Of a stretch of 62,736 bases of DNA, positions 15,527 to 23,140 are shown in pieces. The stretch is from Deltaproteobacteria bacterium (lineage in GTDB: Bacteria > Myxococcota_A > Polyangia > JAAYKL01): the NCBI GenBank assembly GCA_016935665.1, contig JAFGQN010000013.1, forward strand, positions 1 to 62,736, given 5' to 3'. Position numbers and translations under genes: made by a program. Below the pieces are notes generated by a model. The model was given only the letters and a program-made list of their open reading frames with translations. It was not told the origin of the DNA and searched no databases. The first letter of the stretch is position 1. Each line of letters starts with the position of its first letter.

Positions 15527-17119
15527 TTATAAATCGATTACTCCCACACCGGCGTGGGCCTCGATAGTGGAACGCAGTGTGTCTGTGGACTCCAACACAT
15601 GGGAATAGGGGTAGGGGACATCTCCGTCACACACGCGTGCATCCGGAATGTCATCCACAGCGACGTCGCCAAAATCGTTTTGAATCTCTTCTATAAACCC
15701 GGTTGCCTGGGGCGATACGCTGCTGTCATACAGTGTCAATGGCGTTGCATATCCGTGAAATGCATTTAACTCCGCGCGAATACAGGCGTCATCTGCCGAA
15801 CTGACGCCAATGGCATCGGCCCCGTTCAGGGCAGTGTATTCGAACAGATTGTTGAATACGTGACCATGGCCATAGCGCATGATGAGCGCAGTGCGGAATA
15901 CGTTATCAAACCAGTTGTGGTGCCAGGTAATGTGCAGGAGACCATCGTTCCCGGCAACAGCTTCGTCGGATGCCCCTGCGATGAGCCCCTTGAAGTTATC
16001 GTGGAAATAGTTCCAGGATACGGTAATGTAGTCGCTGCCGCCGGTAATATCGAGCAGGCCATCCGAACCTGGGTTGCTGTCGTCGCGCACATTGGAGAGT
16101 TCACAATGATCTATCCAGATATGGTCCGACCCACTTATGGAGATGGCATCCCCTGTTCCACTTGCGACTTTGCGAATGGCCAGATTTCGAATGACAATAT
16201 TGCTGCTGCCGTTGATGTCAAAACCAATTCCGGCGAGTACAGGGGGATTTTCATCATCGGATATGCCCACTATGTACAGATTCTGTCTATTGAGTACTTC
16301 GATGCGATCAATATTCGGCAGGAGAGTGCCGATGATATTCAACGTCATTGGGACTGCACTCTCTCCCTCAATCAGCCCCTGCAACTGCATCGCATTGGAA
16401 ATATCGTGACCGTTTCCCGTATCTGCGGTGATGATTTCAAAAGGCGTTCCGGTACCTGTGACACCGGCGAATCCGGTATGCTTAAAAACAGTTGCGCCTG
16501 TATCCGGATCGCTGGCGGTTTCGCTTTCGGTTGCTGTGCCCGAATCTGTGGGACGAGTGATATCTGCCGTGGCTGAATCATCGGTATCGTCGGTATCAGT
16601 GCCCGGAACAACAGTGTCCGTTTGTGTTTTAGAGTCATCCGGATACGTGTCACCAGGTTCCATGTACGTAAAATGCGACGTCCACTCGTTGTCTGATGGC
16701 AAGATGACGCGCAGATAAATGATGTCGCCGGGTTTTGGTTTTACTTTTTCGATGGGCAGAATGCCCGTCAACTTATGCTGAGCGAATTGAGGAGTGACAT
16801 CCGTAAGCTCCAATGGCCAAATCGCTTCCTCTGTTTTGAATTTATTCGCATCGGTGGATTTGACCACGCGAGCGAACATCTGGAAATCCTCATCAATACT
16901 GATGCTCTGGGAGCCACAACCGAAATTGCGGTACACAATAGGCATCACAGCTCGCTCTCCCACGACGGTAATTTTAAGTTTGTTTGAAAGATGCTCAATA
17001 CTGGCAATGGTCATGGGGGCATCATTTGTATCTGTCCGCTCGCAGGCAGGGAGTGCAAAAAGCAAAGTCCAGGGCAGAACTATTCGACAAATAAAAAAGG
17101 CGGGCAAAATCGGTTTCAT
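15527..17119 (-). CDS. surface lipoprotein with Thr/Asp/Ser linker and pectate lyase (PL1) domain
   Basis: The likely start is 17119 (MKPILPAFFICRIV); the lipobox is LLFALPAC. A beta-rich domain of about 130 residues follows, then a linker (about 175-210) rich in Thr, Asp and Ser, then a parallel beta-helix of the pectate lyase family 1: NIVIRNLAIRKV, SGSDHIWIDHCELS, YITVSWNYFHDNFKG, HITWHHNWFDN and RYGHGHVFNNLFEY. These correspond to the calcium site and catalytic strand of PL1, although the usual RxPxxR is changed to RTALIMR. It probably cleaves polygalacturonate by beta-elimination at the cell surface. The divergence at the active site lowers certainty of activity. Confidence 0.85.
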   Translation of the reverse strand: MKPILPAFFICRIVLPWTLLFALPACERTDTNDAPMTIASIEHLSNKLKITVVGERAVMPIVYRNFGCGSQSISIDEDFQMFARVVKSTDANKFKTEEAIWPLELTDVTPQFAQHKLTGILPIEKVKPKPGDIIYLRVILPSDNEWTSHFTYMEPGDTYPDDSKTQTDTVVPGTDTDDTDDSATADITRPTDSGTATESETASDPDTGATVFKHTGFAGVTGTGTPFEIITADTGNGHDISNAMQLQGLIEGESAVPMTLNIIGTLLPNIDRIEVLNRQNLYIVGISDDENPPVLAGIGFDINGSSNIVIRNLAIRKVASGTGDAISISGSDHIWIDHCELSNVRDDSNPGSDGLLDITGGSDYITVSWNYFHDNFKGLIAGASDEAVAGNDGLLHITWHHNWFDNVFRTALIMRYGHGHVFNNLFEYTALNGADAIGVSSADDACIRAELNAFHGYATPLTLYDSSVSPQATGFIEEIQNDFGDVAVDDIPDARVCDGDVPYPYSHVLESTDTLRSTIEAHAGVGVIDL

Positions 17120-17373
17120 TTTCTCATCCTGCTTGAGTAAATGTATCATGAAATGCCGTAAACCTGTGTAATTTGTTTTGTGATGATGGATTTTTATATT
17201 TTTACTGTAATAGCTGGTAGAATATCGATGAGATTTGAGAAAACACCTTATTGCTAACTGTAGAAAACGAACCGGGGGAAGTCAGGACGAATTTATTCCA
17301 GGACGATATAAGTGCAGCAACCAGTGATCCAGTAATCTGCAGCATCGCAGGCAAGGTCGCCGGGCTGGCGTCC

Positions 17374-17991
17374 TTACGGACCGCGTAGATAAACCGGATC
17401 GTCGCTGGTCGCTGTGTCAATGGTGCTGTTTGTATCGGTTAAACTGTCGGTATCCAGCGAACTGGCTGTGTCTGCATTGCTGTCTGAATCCCTCGTGGGA
17501 TCGGTATCCACGGCCGTAAGACACTCCGGATCCAATGCAGTTTGGCCAATACAGAGCTCGCTTTTGCCACAGGGGTTTTCACAGCAAGGAACGGGGGTGC
17601 AGGGATCGCAGGACGCCAGATTGGCCAGACTGCAACCTGGGGTGCCGATAAATCGATAGTCGCCCTCCAGCAAACAACAGCCCCGGCAGTCACAGTCATT
17701 GGGCACCAGGGGTTCACATACTTTGTTGCATTGCGCCGCCTTTTGTGCACGACGTCCATCGCAATTGGTATCGACGGATGAATTGGTAGCGGTGTTGCTT
17801 CCGACGTCGTCTGTACCTGAACTGCTGTCTGCCCCAATGTCAATGCCCGGACTGGAATCGCCAGATAATGAATCGGAGTCGCTGCTGTGGGTGGCGTCTG
17901 TGGTTAGGTTTGTATCGCTATCGGTTCCATTTGTGTCATTGTCAGATCCATCGTCACTGTTGGCGCATGCAATAAAAAGCACGCAAAACAT
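17374..17991 (-). CDS. Cys-rich linker lipoprotein whose signal peptide is interrupted by an in-frame stop
   Basis: From the ATG at 17991 the product starts MFCVLFIACA, a lipobox without a positively charged N-region. Two Asp/Ser/Thr linkers (about 15-75 and 162-197) flank a Cys-rich module with CDCRGCC, CDPCTPVPCCENPCG and ELCIG. In the same frame an upstream ATG at 18024, with AGAAGAG at 6 bases, gives MNRHA, then TAA (18009-18007), then PTTVIMFCVLFIAC, a perfect lipoprotein signal apart from the stop. So the gene is probably inactivated by a nonsense change, uses a weak internal start, or the base is a sequencing error. After the terminal TAA the frame stays open for 26 protein-like codons (to 17296). 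Confidence 0.6.
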   Translation of the reverse strand: MFCVLFIACANSDDGSDNDTNGTDSDTNLTTDATHSSDSDSLSGDSSPGIDIGADSSSGTDDVGSNTATNSSVDTNCDGRRAQKAAQCNKVCEPLVPNDCDCRGCCLLEGDYRFIGTPGCSLANLASCDPCTPVPCCENPCGKSELCIGQTALDPECLTAVDTDPTRDSDSNADTASSLDTDSLTDTNSTIDTATSDDPVYLRGP

Positions 17992-18148
17992 TATGACAGT
18001 AGTCGGTTAAGCATGTCGGTTCATTAATAACTCTTCTGGTTTTCAAGCAATGCCGAATCGCTTCGGACCGAAGCGCATAACAGATTCCACACAGACTTTT
18101 CAAAAGGATTGATTTGAAAACCCAAATGCATCAAAGAAAAGAGTAAAT

Positions 18149-18165
18149 CCCATGCCTGCCATGGG
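18149..18165 (-). terminator. candidate terminator after the Cys-rich lipoprotein gene
   Basis: CCCATG-CCTGC-CATGGG is a perfect 6-base-stem hairpin. Read on the minus strand, downstream of the gene ending at 18215, it is followed by a T-rich stretch (ATTTACTCTTTTCTTT). The stem is short and the T-tract interrupted. Confidence 0.4.
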
Positions 18166-18214
18166 AAGGAACAATAATTTGGGTTTGTTCAGAGGAGAGA
18201 ACTATAAAACTGTT

Positions 18215-19477
18215 CTACTCTACAGTTATGAGTGGAAGCTCCCAGCATTCCTCCTGCTTGTAATCATCGAAAATCCCGCAACACTTTTGCCAGCACTGGT
18301 CAGCGCCGTCCGGGCCACGCATGCAGTAGTTGCTGCAGACGACGTCATCGGGTTTGACCTGGTGATCTGAGCAGTATCCTTCGCATCCCCACTCATCACA
18401 GGTTTCACTGCAACATTTGGCGAAGCAAGTGGGGAAATCGTCTTCCTCTGGGACGCAATAAACATCGCACGACTGAGGATCCTGCGGATATTCTGTAACG
18501 GTGCACTCGTCCCAGCATTCGTTTCCGCTGCAGCCTGTGCTGCAGCATTCCTCGTAGCAGTATTTTCCGTCACACCAGGTAGAACAGTAATATTCTCCGT
18601 GCCCCTGCCCCTCCATGCAATAGTAGTATGCCTCATAACAATGATCATGACAGAATTTGTCGTCCCATGCGCAGGAATCTGTGCAGTGGTCATAATCCTG
18701 TTCACACCGGTTTTTTGCCGGTTCCTTGCAATAGTAAAATGCCTCATAACAGTGATCATGGCAGAATTTGTCATCCCACGCGCAGGAGTCGAGGCAATAC
18801 CCATACTCCTCATCGCAGGTGTTTACAGGTATCGGCGGTTTCATGCATGAGTCATAGTTCATGAAGCACATTTCCTGGCAGTATTCGAATTCTTTCTCGT
18901 CCCAGTAGCAATAGGTCATATCCCTATCGGTTGGCATGTCGCATAAATACTTGTCCTTACAATCCACCAGACAATAGTCAAGTTCAACGTCGCACTTGAA
19001 TGGCGGATTCTCGGCGCATTCCTGCTCCATTTCATTGCATTTCGCGGAACAACCGTCGAAACCGTCTGCGTCCTCCTCGTAGGAGCCATACCAGTCGTAG
19101 CATTCGTCCATGCAATCGAAATACAGCACTTCGCAATATGCAAGGCCTGGGTTCAGGCACTCTGGAAACGTATTTTCGCAATCGTTTCGACATTCCATCA
19201 AGTCGAATTCAGGATCCTCGACGGAGATATAATCGCATTTCTGCACGCACAGCTCGAAATCCTTGCAATCCCAGTACCCGGGAGAGTCACTGTCGGGAAC
19301 GGTATCTTCATCGGTGCCAACCTCTGTATCGGTGTCTGCTTCCGCCACAGTATCTGCCGCGGTATCCTCACCCTCTCCACCTGGCAATTCGCAGGCAGTA
19401 ACCGTAAACAGCGCAAAAACTGTTAAAATAATGGACGGCCACGCAACTGTTATCAACCTGTCTTTTGTTTTTTTCAT
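18215..19477 (-). CDS. very Cys-rich lipoprotein with duplicated modules, unknown function
   Basis: A 420-residue protein with a lipoprotein signal (LFTVTAC) and a short Thr/Asp/Glu linker (about 35-67). The rest is packed with about 55 cysteines, mostly as C-x3-C and C-x6-C in acidic, aromatic sequence. A module with CLDSCAWDDKFCHDHCYEA at about residues 228-247 is repeated almost exactly at about 264-283 as CTDSCAWDDKFCHDHCYEA. The C-terminal third uses CC pairs (YEECCSTGC, FAKCCSETC, WQKCCG). No catalytic motif is visible. The cysteines are probably disulphide-bonded in a rigid surface stalk or binding protein. It sits between the other Cys-rich lipoprotein and a CE2 esterase. Confidence 0.75.
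   Translation of the reverse strand: MKKTKDRLITVAWPSIILTVFALFTVTACELPGGEGEDTAADTVAEADTDTEVGTDEDTVPDSDSPGYWDCKDFELCVQKCDYISVEDPEFDLMECRNDCENTFPECLNPGLAYCEVLYFDCMDECYDWYGSYEEDADGFDGCSAKCNEMEQECAENPPFKCDVELDYCLVDCKDKYLCDMPTDRDMTYCYWDEKEFEYCQEMCFMNYDSCMKPPIPVNTCDEEYGYCLDSCAWDDKFCHDHCYEAFYYCKEPAKNRCEQDYDHCTDSCAWDDKFCHDHCYEAYYYCMEGQGHGEYYCSTWCDGKYCYEECCSTGCSGNECWDECTVTEYPQDPQSCDVYCVPEEDDFPTCFAKCCSETCDEWGCEGYCSDHQVKPDDVVCSNYCMRGPDGADQCWQKCCGIFDDYKQEECWELPLITVE
18632..18803 (-). repeat. internal tandem duplication in the Cys-rich lipoprotein gene
   Basis: Bases about 18632-18693 and 18742-18803 are near-identical at the DNA level and encode the duplicated CAWDDKFCHDHCYEA module. The high nucleotide similarity implies a recent duplication within the gene. 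Confidence 0.75.
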
Positions 19478-19784
19478 AATCTCTCCTTGCGGTTAATGGG
19501 CCGGGGATTGACCCGCCCTGGTTCAAGACAATGCAAAAATTCTGTTTATGCACGTATTAGAACCCGGAAACATGGAAAATTGGGAATTGAAAACAGAATA
19601 ATTTGTTTTTTTTGGAACTTGCGGGATGTGGATACTTTTGTTTTATTCAAAAAGGAAATTTTTGATTCCGATTTGTTATCGACACAAACACAAATGAAGT
19701 AACTGAACGCTTCAACGGAAACCAAAGCGCGTTCGAGTAAGCGCAATATCTGTACAATCCAGTGGACTGGTGTATACTGCGCCC
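19478..19784. other. intergenic region between divergent lipoprotein genes
   Basis: About 307 AT-rich bases hold the control regions of both genes. On the minus strand, GGAGAGA lies just upstream of the Cys-rich lipoprotein start. On the plus strand the -10-like TATACT at 19773-19778 lies only 6 bases before the esterase ATG. No gene or RNA is recognised. Confidence 0.45.
19751..19778 (+). promoter_or_regulatory. candidate promoter giving a leaderless mRNA for the CE2 esterase
   Basis: TGTACA at 19751-19756 and TATACT at 19773-19778 are 16 bases apart. The -10 element ends 6 bases before the ATG at 19785, so transcription would start at or next to the start codon. There is no ribosome site between them. 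Confidence 0.35.
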
Positions 19785-20996
19785 ATGAATAAGCTGATTT
19801 TATTCGTGTTTTTGGTGCTTTTCGGGTGCAAGAACACCATTCCCATCAGGGATAACGCCATGCAGAATGCCGCAACTATTTCCCATTTGACTACCGATGA
19901 TCAGAATTCCCAATTGTTGCAGGATATTTCGCCACGCCATGAAATGATTCGCTATATGGGCCGGGTGGACTTCAGCAATGAAATCGGACCAGCGTTTTCC
20001 CATCCCGGCGTGAACCTGCGCGTGCGCTTCACCGGGACAAGTCTGCGCGTACGGCTGGATGACAACGCGTTGCGACAGTCGGTCGACACCATCAACTATT
20101 TTAATGTGGTGGTGGATGAATCCGCACCTGTGCGATTAAAGACAACTCCCGGACAACAGGAATACATTCTGGCGGAAAAGCTGTTGCCAGGGACCCATGA
20201 GGTGGTGCTCTTTAAAAGGACTGAGAGTAGTCATGCCGATGATTTGAATGTGGGCAAAATTTCGGTGCGCGGCTTCCGAATAGACGCTGGCGCGCGGTTG
20301 CTTGAACCATCGTCGCGGAAGTTGAAAATGGAGTTTATTGGCGACTCCATCACATGCGGGTATGGCAACGAATTGTCTGTGCACAATCCTGTGGACGATC
20401 ATTTTACCACGCATAATTCAAACGCGTATCTGGCGTATGGCGCCGTGGCAGCTCGAAAACTGAATGCCGAGTATGTGGCGGTGGCTTACTCCGGACGTGG
20501 CGTGGTGCGCAATTATGCAGGGCATGTATCGCCCACCATTCCAGAGATTTATTTGAAAACGCTGCCCGATGATCCCAACACGACAGTCTGGAATCCAGAG
20601 GATTATGTTCCGGATATTGTAGTGATTAACCTTGGTACCAACGATTTTTCGGAGGGACTGACCCCTGGGGCGGCCGTTGATGCGTTGACCCAAAACTACG
20701 CTGCTGGATATGAGGCGTTCCTCGCAAAACTAGTGAGTTACTATCCCGATGCACAATTTATTCTGGTTGTGGGCCCCATGCTTTCCGATGACTATCCGGA
20801 GGGCTACAATGCCCTCTCACGGGTGCGCCAGGTGCTGCAGTCACTGATAAAGAAAAAAAAGGAATCCGGCTCGAACAATATTCATCTGCTGGAACTGGCC
20901 ACTCAGCAGCCGCCCTTTGGCGAGGATTTCCATCCCACCGCAGCCACGCACGAACGAATGGCGAAGGAACTTGTTGATTTTATCTCTCGACTTTAA
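19785..20996 (+). CDS. lipoprotein SGNH esterase, carbohydrate esterase family 2-like
   Basis: The signal peptide MNKLILFVFLVLFGC carries a lipobox. A beta-jelly-roll domain (about residues 55-165: YMGRVDFSNEIGPAFSHPG, GTSLRVRLDD) precedes an SGNH hydrolase domain with MEFIGDSITCGYG (nucleophile Ser), VAYSGRGVVRNY, VINLGTNDFSEG and FHPTAATHERMA (catalytic His). This two-domain order is that of CE2 acetyl-xylan esterases. It likely removes acetyl groups from hemicellulose or pectin at the cell surface, complementing the nearby pectate lyase. It lacks the long acidic linker of its neighbours. Confidence 0.87.
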   Translation: MNKLILFVFLVLFGCKNTIPIRDNAMQNAATISHLTTDDQNSQLLQDISPRHEMIRYMGRVDFSNEIGPAFSHPGVNLRVRFTGTSLRVRLDDNALRQSVDTINYFNVVVDESAPVRLKTTPGQQEYILAEKLLPGTHEVVLFKRTESSHADDLNVGKISVRGFRIDAGARLLEPSSRKLKMEFIGDSITCGYGNELSVHNPVDDHFTTHNSNAYLAYGAVAARKLNAEYVAVAYSGRGVVRNYAGHVSPTIPEIYLKTLPDDPNTTVWNPEDYVPDIVVINLGTNDFSEGLTPGAAVDALTQNYAAGYEAFLAKLVSYYPDAQFILVVGPMLSDDYPEGYNALSRVRQVLQSLIKKKKESGSNNIHLLELATQQPPFGEDFHPTAATHERMAKELVDFISRL

Positions 20997-21115
20997 CCAG
21001 ATAATGCGATGTATCCTGCCCTATTAATTAAAACGAAGCAGTGACGTAGTATTGCGTATTGTACAGATTTTGGAACGGACGCCGCACTGGTGTCTGCACT
21101 GACAGGGAGTGAACA

Positions 21116-21520
21116 ATGCCATTTAAATGGGATAAGTCGTGGGAAATCGGTTTGGAGGAAATCGATGCGCAGCACCGTCAATTGGTGGACATAATAAACG
21201 AATTGGGTGAAGCCATGAAATCGCGCAAAACCATAGATGTGATTGGGAACGTGTTAAAAGAGCTGGAGGATTATACCCGTAAGCATTTTGCTTTTGAAGA
21301 AGCATTGATGAGGCGTTACGGATACGAAGGCCTCGACGCGCACAAGCCGCTGCATGTGAAGTTTGTTTCGCAATTGCGGGAATTCCGTAATGAAGCTGCC
21401 GGGGGCAGCATTTCCATTGGCGTAAAGATGTACAATTTTCTTGGGGACTGGCTGCGCGGTCACATTCGGGGAACAGATACTCAGTACGCCGAGGTAATTA
21501 AAGCGAAGGGTGCAAAATAG
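21116..21520 (+). CDS. bacteriohemerythrin
   Basis: A 134-residue four-helix di-iron oxygen-binding protein. All ligands of the canonical site are in place: H20 (DAQHRQLVD), H57 and E61 (KHFAFEEALM), H76 and H80 (AHKPLHVKF), H116 and D121 (GHIRGTDTQY). It is a stand-alone domain without a signalling partner, so it may store, deliver or buffer oxygen in a microaerophilic or anaerobic lifestyle. Single gene, convergent with the HtrA gene. Confidence 0.95.
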   Translation: MPFKWDKSWEIGLEEIDAQHRQLVDIINELGEAMKSRKTIDVIGNVLKELEDYTRKHFAFEEALMRRYGYEGLDAHKPLHVKFVSQLREFRNEAAGGSISIGVKMYNFLGDWLRGHIRGTDTQYAEVIKAKGAK

Positions 21521-21572
21521 AGCATTTTATAAATAAACACGTGGTCCTCGGTGGGATGAAGGCAGTGGTGGA

Positions 21573-23048
21573 TTACAATCGAATCACACCATAAATCCAG
21601 CCGCCCTTTCGGAATATTCGAACCAACAGGTCGTCGCTCTTTTTCAGTGATTTCACAGCGGATTTGAAATCGTCAACACTACCAATATTTTTTCGGTTTA
21701 CTTCGGTGATAATGTCGCCTCTGTTCAGTGCTTTTGCTGCACTGCTTTCCGGGTTCACTGCGGTGACAACCACCCCCCCTTCAACCGAATCTGCGCCCAG
21801 CTGACTGCGGGACATGCTGTCGAGTGGGGCCACCTGAAAGCCCAGTTCCTCATTAGTGTCAACGGATTCACCGCTTTGCCCCATGGCGCTCAGGTCGTCG
21901 GGCATGCTCCCAATTTTTATTTTCAGCGCCTTTGCGTTGCCGTCGCGGATGATGTCGAACGTATAGGTTTTCTCCGGCTGAAGTGTTGCCACCATTGCCG
22001 GCAGGTCTCTTGCGCCATTCAGTTTGTTGCCGTTGACAGCAACGATGACATCGCGTTCCTTAAGACCACCTTTCGCTCCGGGGGAGCCTTCATTCACCTG
22101 CGTCACCAGAGCGCCTTTGCTGTCTTTTACTTTAAATGCCTTTGCCAGCGTATCATCCAGTGGCTGGAAAACAATGCCCAGCCAGCCGCGAACAACTTTA
22201 CCTTTGTTTTTAATGGAATCAATCAGACCTTTGGCCAAATCCGAGGGAATCGCAAATCCGATACCTTGACCATCGCGGGAAATTGCCGTGTTGATGCCCA
22301 CCACTTCGCCTGCCAGATTGAACAGGGGACCGCCTGAGTTTCCAGGATTGATGGAGGCATCGGTCTGAATAAAATCATCGTAAGGTCCAGCGCCAATGAC
22401 GCGTTCCTTGGCCGAGACGATACCGGAGGTAACAGTGTGATCCAGTCCGAATGGATTGCCGATGGCCACCACGTGATCACCCACTTTCAATTGGGATGAC
22501 TTCCCGAAATGAACAACGGGAAGTTTGTCTGCATCTTTTAATTTAATGAGCGCCACATCCGTGCGTTCATCGGAGCCGATCACTTCTGCGGCGAAGGAGC
22601 GCTCATCCGAAAGTGTGACTTCGATTTCATCCGCGCCGTCAACCACATGATGATTGGTGACCACATATCCATGGGTGTCGATGATGAAACCGGACCCCAT
22701 GGCTTTTTGCGCGTAGTCCGGGACGTTATTCGGGCCGCCATATCCGCGGTCTCTGGGGCCGAAAAAGAAATCAAAAAGACTTGATGGACCACCAAACCCC
22801 CGAACCTTTATTTTTTTTGAAATTTTGATGTTCACTACGGCAGGTCCGACCTTTTCCACCAAAGGCGCCAGAGATACTTTGGGATCATAACTCAACGGCG
22901 CAAGCGGCGCATTGTTCGTTTTCGCTGATGTTTTTTGATTGTTCCCTTTACCGGATGCACCACAGGCGACAGCGGCAATCAGGCCAACCGCAAGAAGTGC
23001 CACAACTGTGTGGGACAAATGATTCTTCGAATTTATCATTGCTTTCAT
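21573..23048 (-). CDS. degP: DegP/HtrA-type serine protease with two PDZ domains
   Basis: The start at 23048 (MKAMINSKNH) follows GGAGG. A hydrophobic signal ends in the lipobox-like LIAAVAC, so it may be lipid-anchored in the periplasm. The trypsin-like domain has the triad H134 (TNHHVVDGADE), D164 (ERTDVALIKL) and S238 (NPGNSGGPLF). Two PDZ domains follow (about 285-370, containing GWLGIVFQPLDD, and about 395-490, GLKERDVIVAVNG-type and NRGDIITEVNRKN). Linker loop residues before the triad include a Gly/Phe-rich LFDFFFGPRDRGYGG. It degrades or refolds damaged envelope proteins. Confidence 0.93.
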   Translation of the reverse strand: MKAMINSKNHLSHTVVALLAVGLIAAVACGASGKGNNQKTSAKTNNAPLAPLSYDPKVSLAPLVEKVGPAVVNIKISKKIKVRGFGGPSSLFDFFFGPRDRGYGGPNNVPDYAQKAMGSGFIIDTHGYVVTNHHVVDGADEIEVTLSDERSFAAEVIGSDERTDVALIKLKDADKLPVVHFGKSSQLKVGDHVVAIGNPFGLDHTVTSGIVSAKERVIGAGPYDDFIQTDASINPGNSGGPLFNLAGEVVGINTAISRDGQGIGFAIPSDLAKGLIDSIKNKGKVVRGWLGIVFQPLDDTLAKAFKVKDSKGALVTQVNEGSPGAKGGLKERDVIVAVNGNKLNGARDLPAMVATLQPEKTYTFDIIRDGNAKALKIKIGSMPDDLSAMGQSGESVDTNEELGFQVAPLDSMSRSQLGADSVEGGVVVTAVNPESSAAKALNRGDIITEVNRKNIGSVDDFKSAVKSLKKSDDLLVRIFRKGGWIYGVIRL

Positions 23049-23140
23049 AACGGACCTCCATCGTTCGTTTCTCGCCCGGCACAACAATTTTGCTGGTTCG
23101 TTTATTTCCACAAACTGTAATCAATTGGTATTATTCCGCA

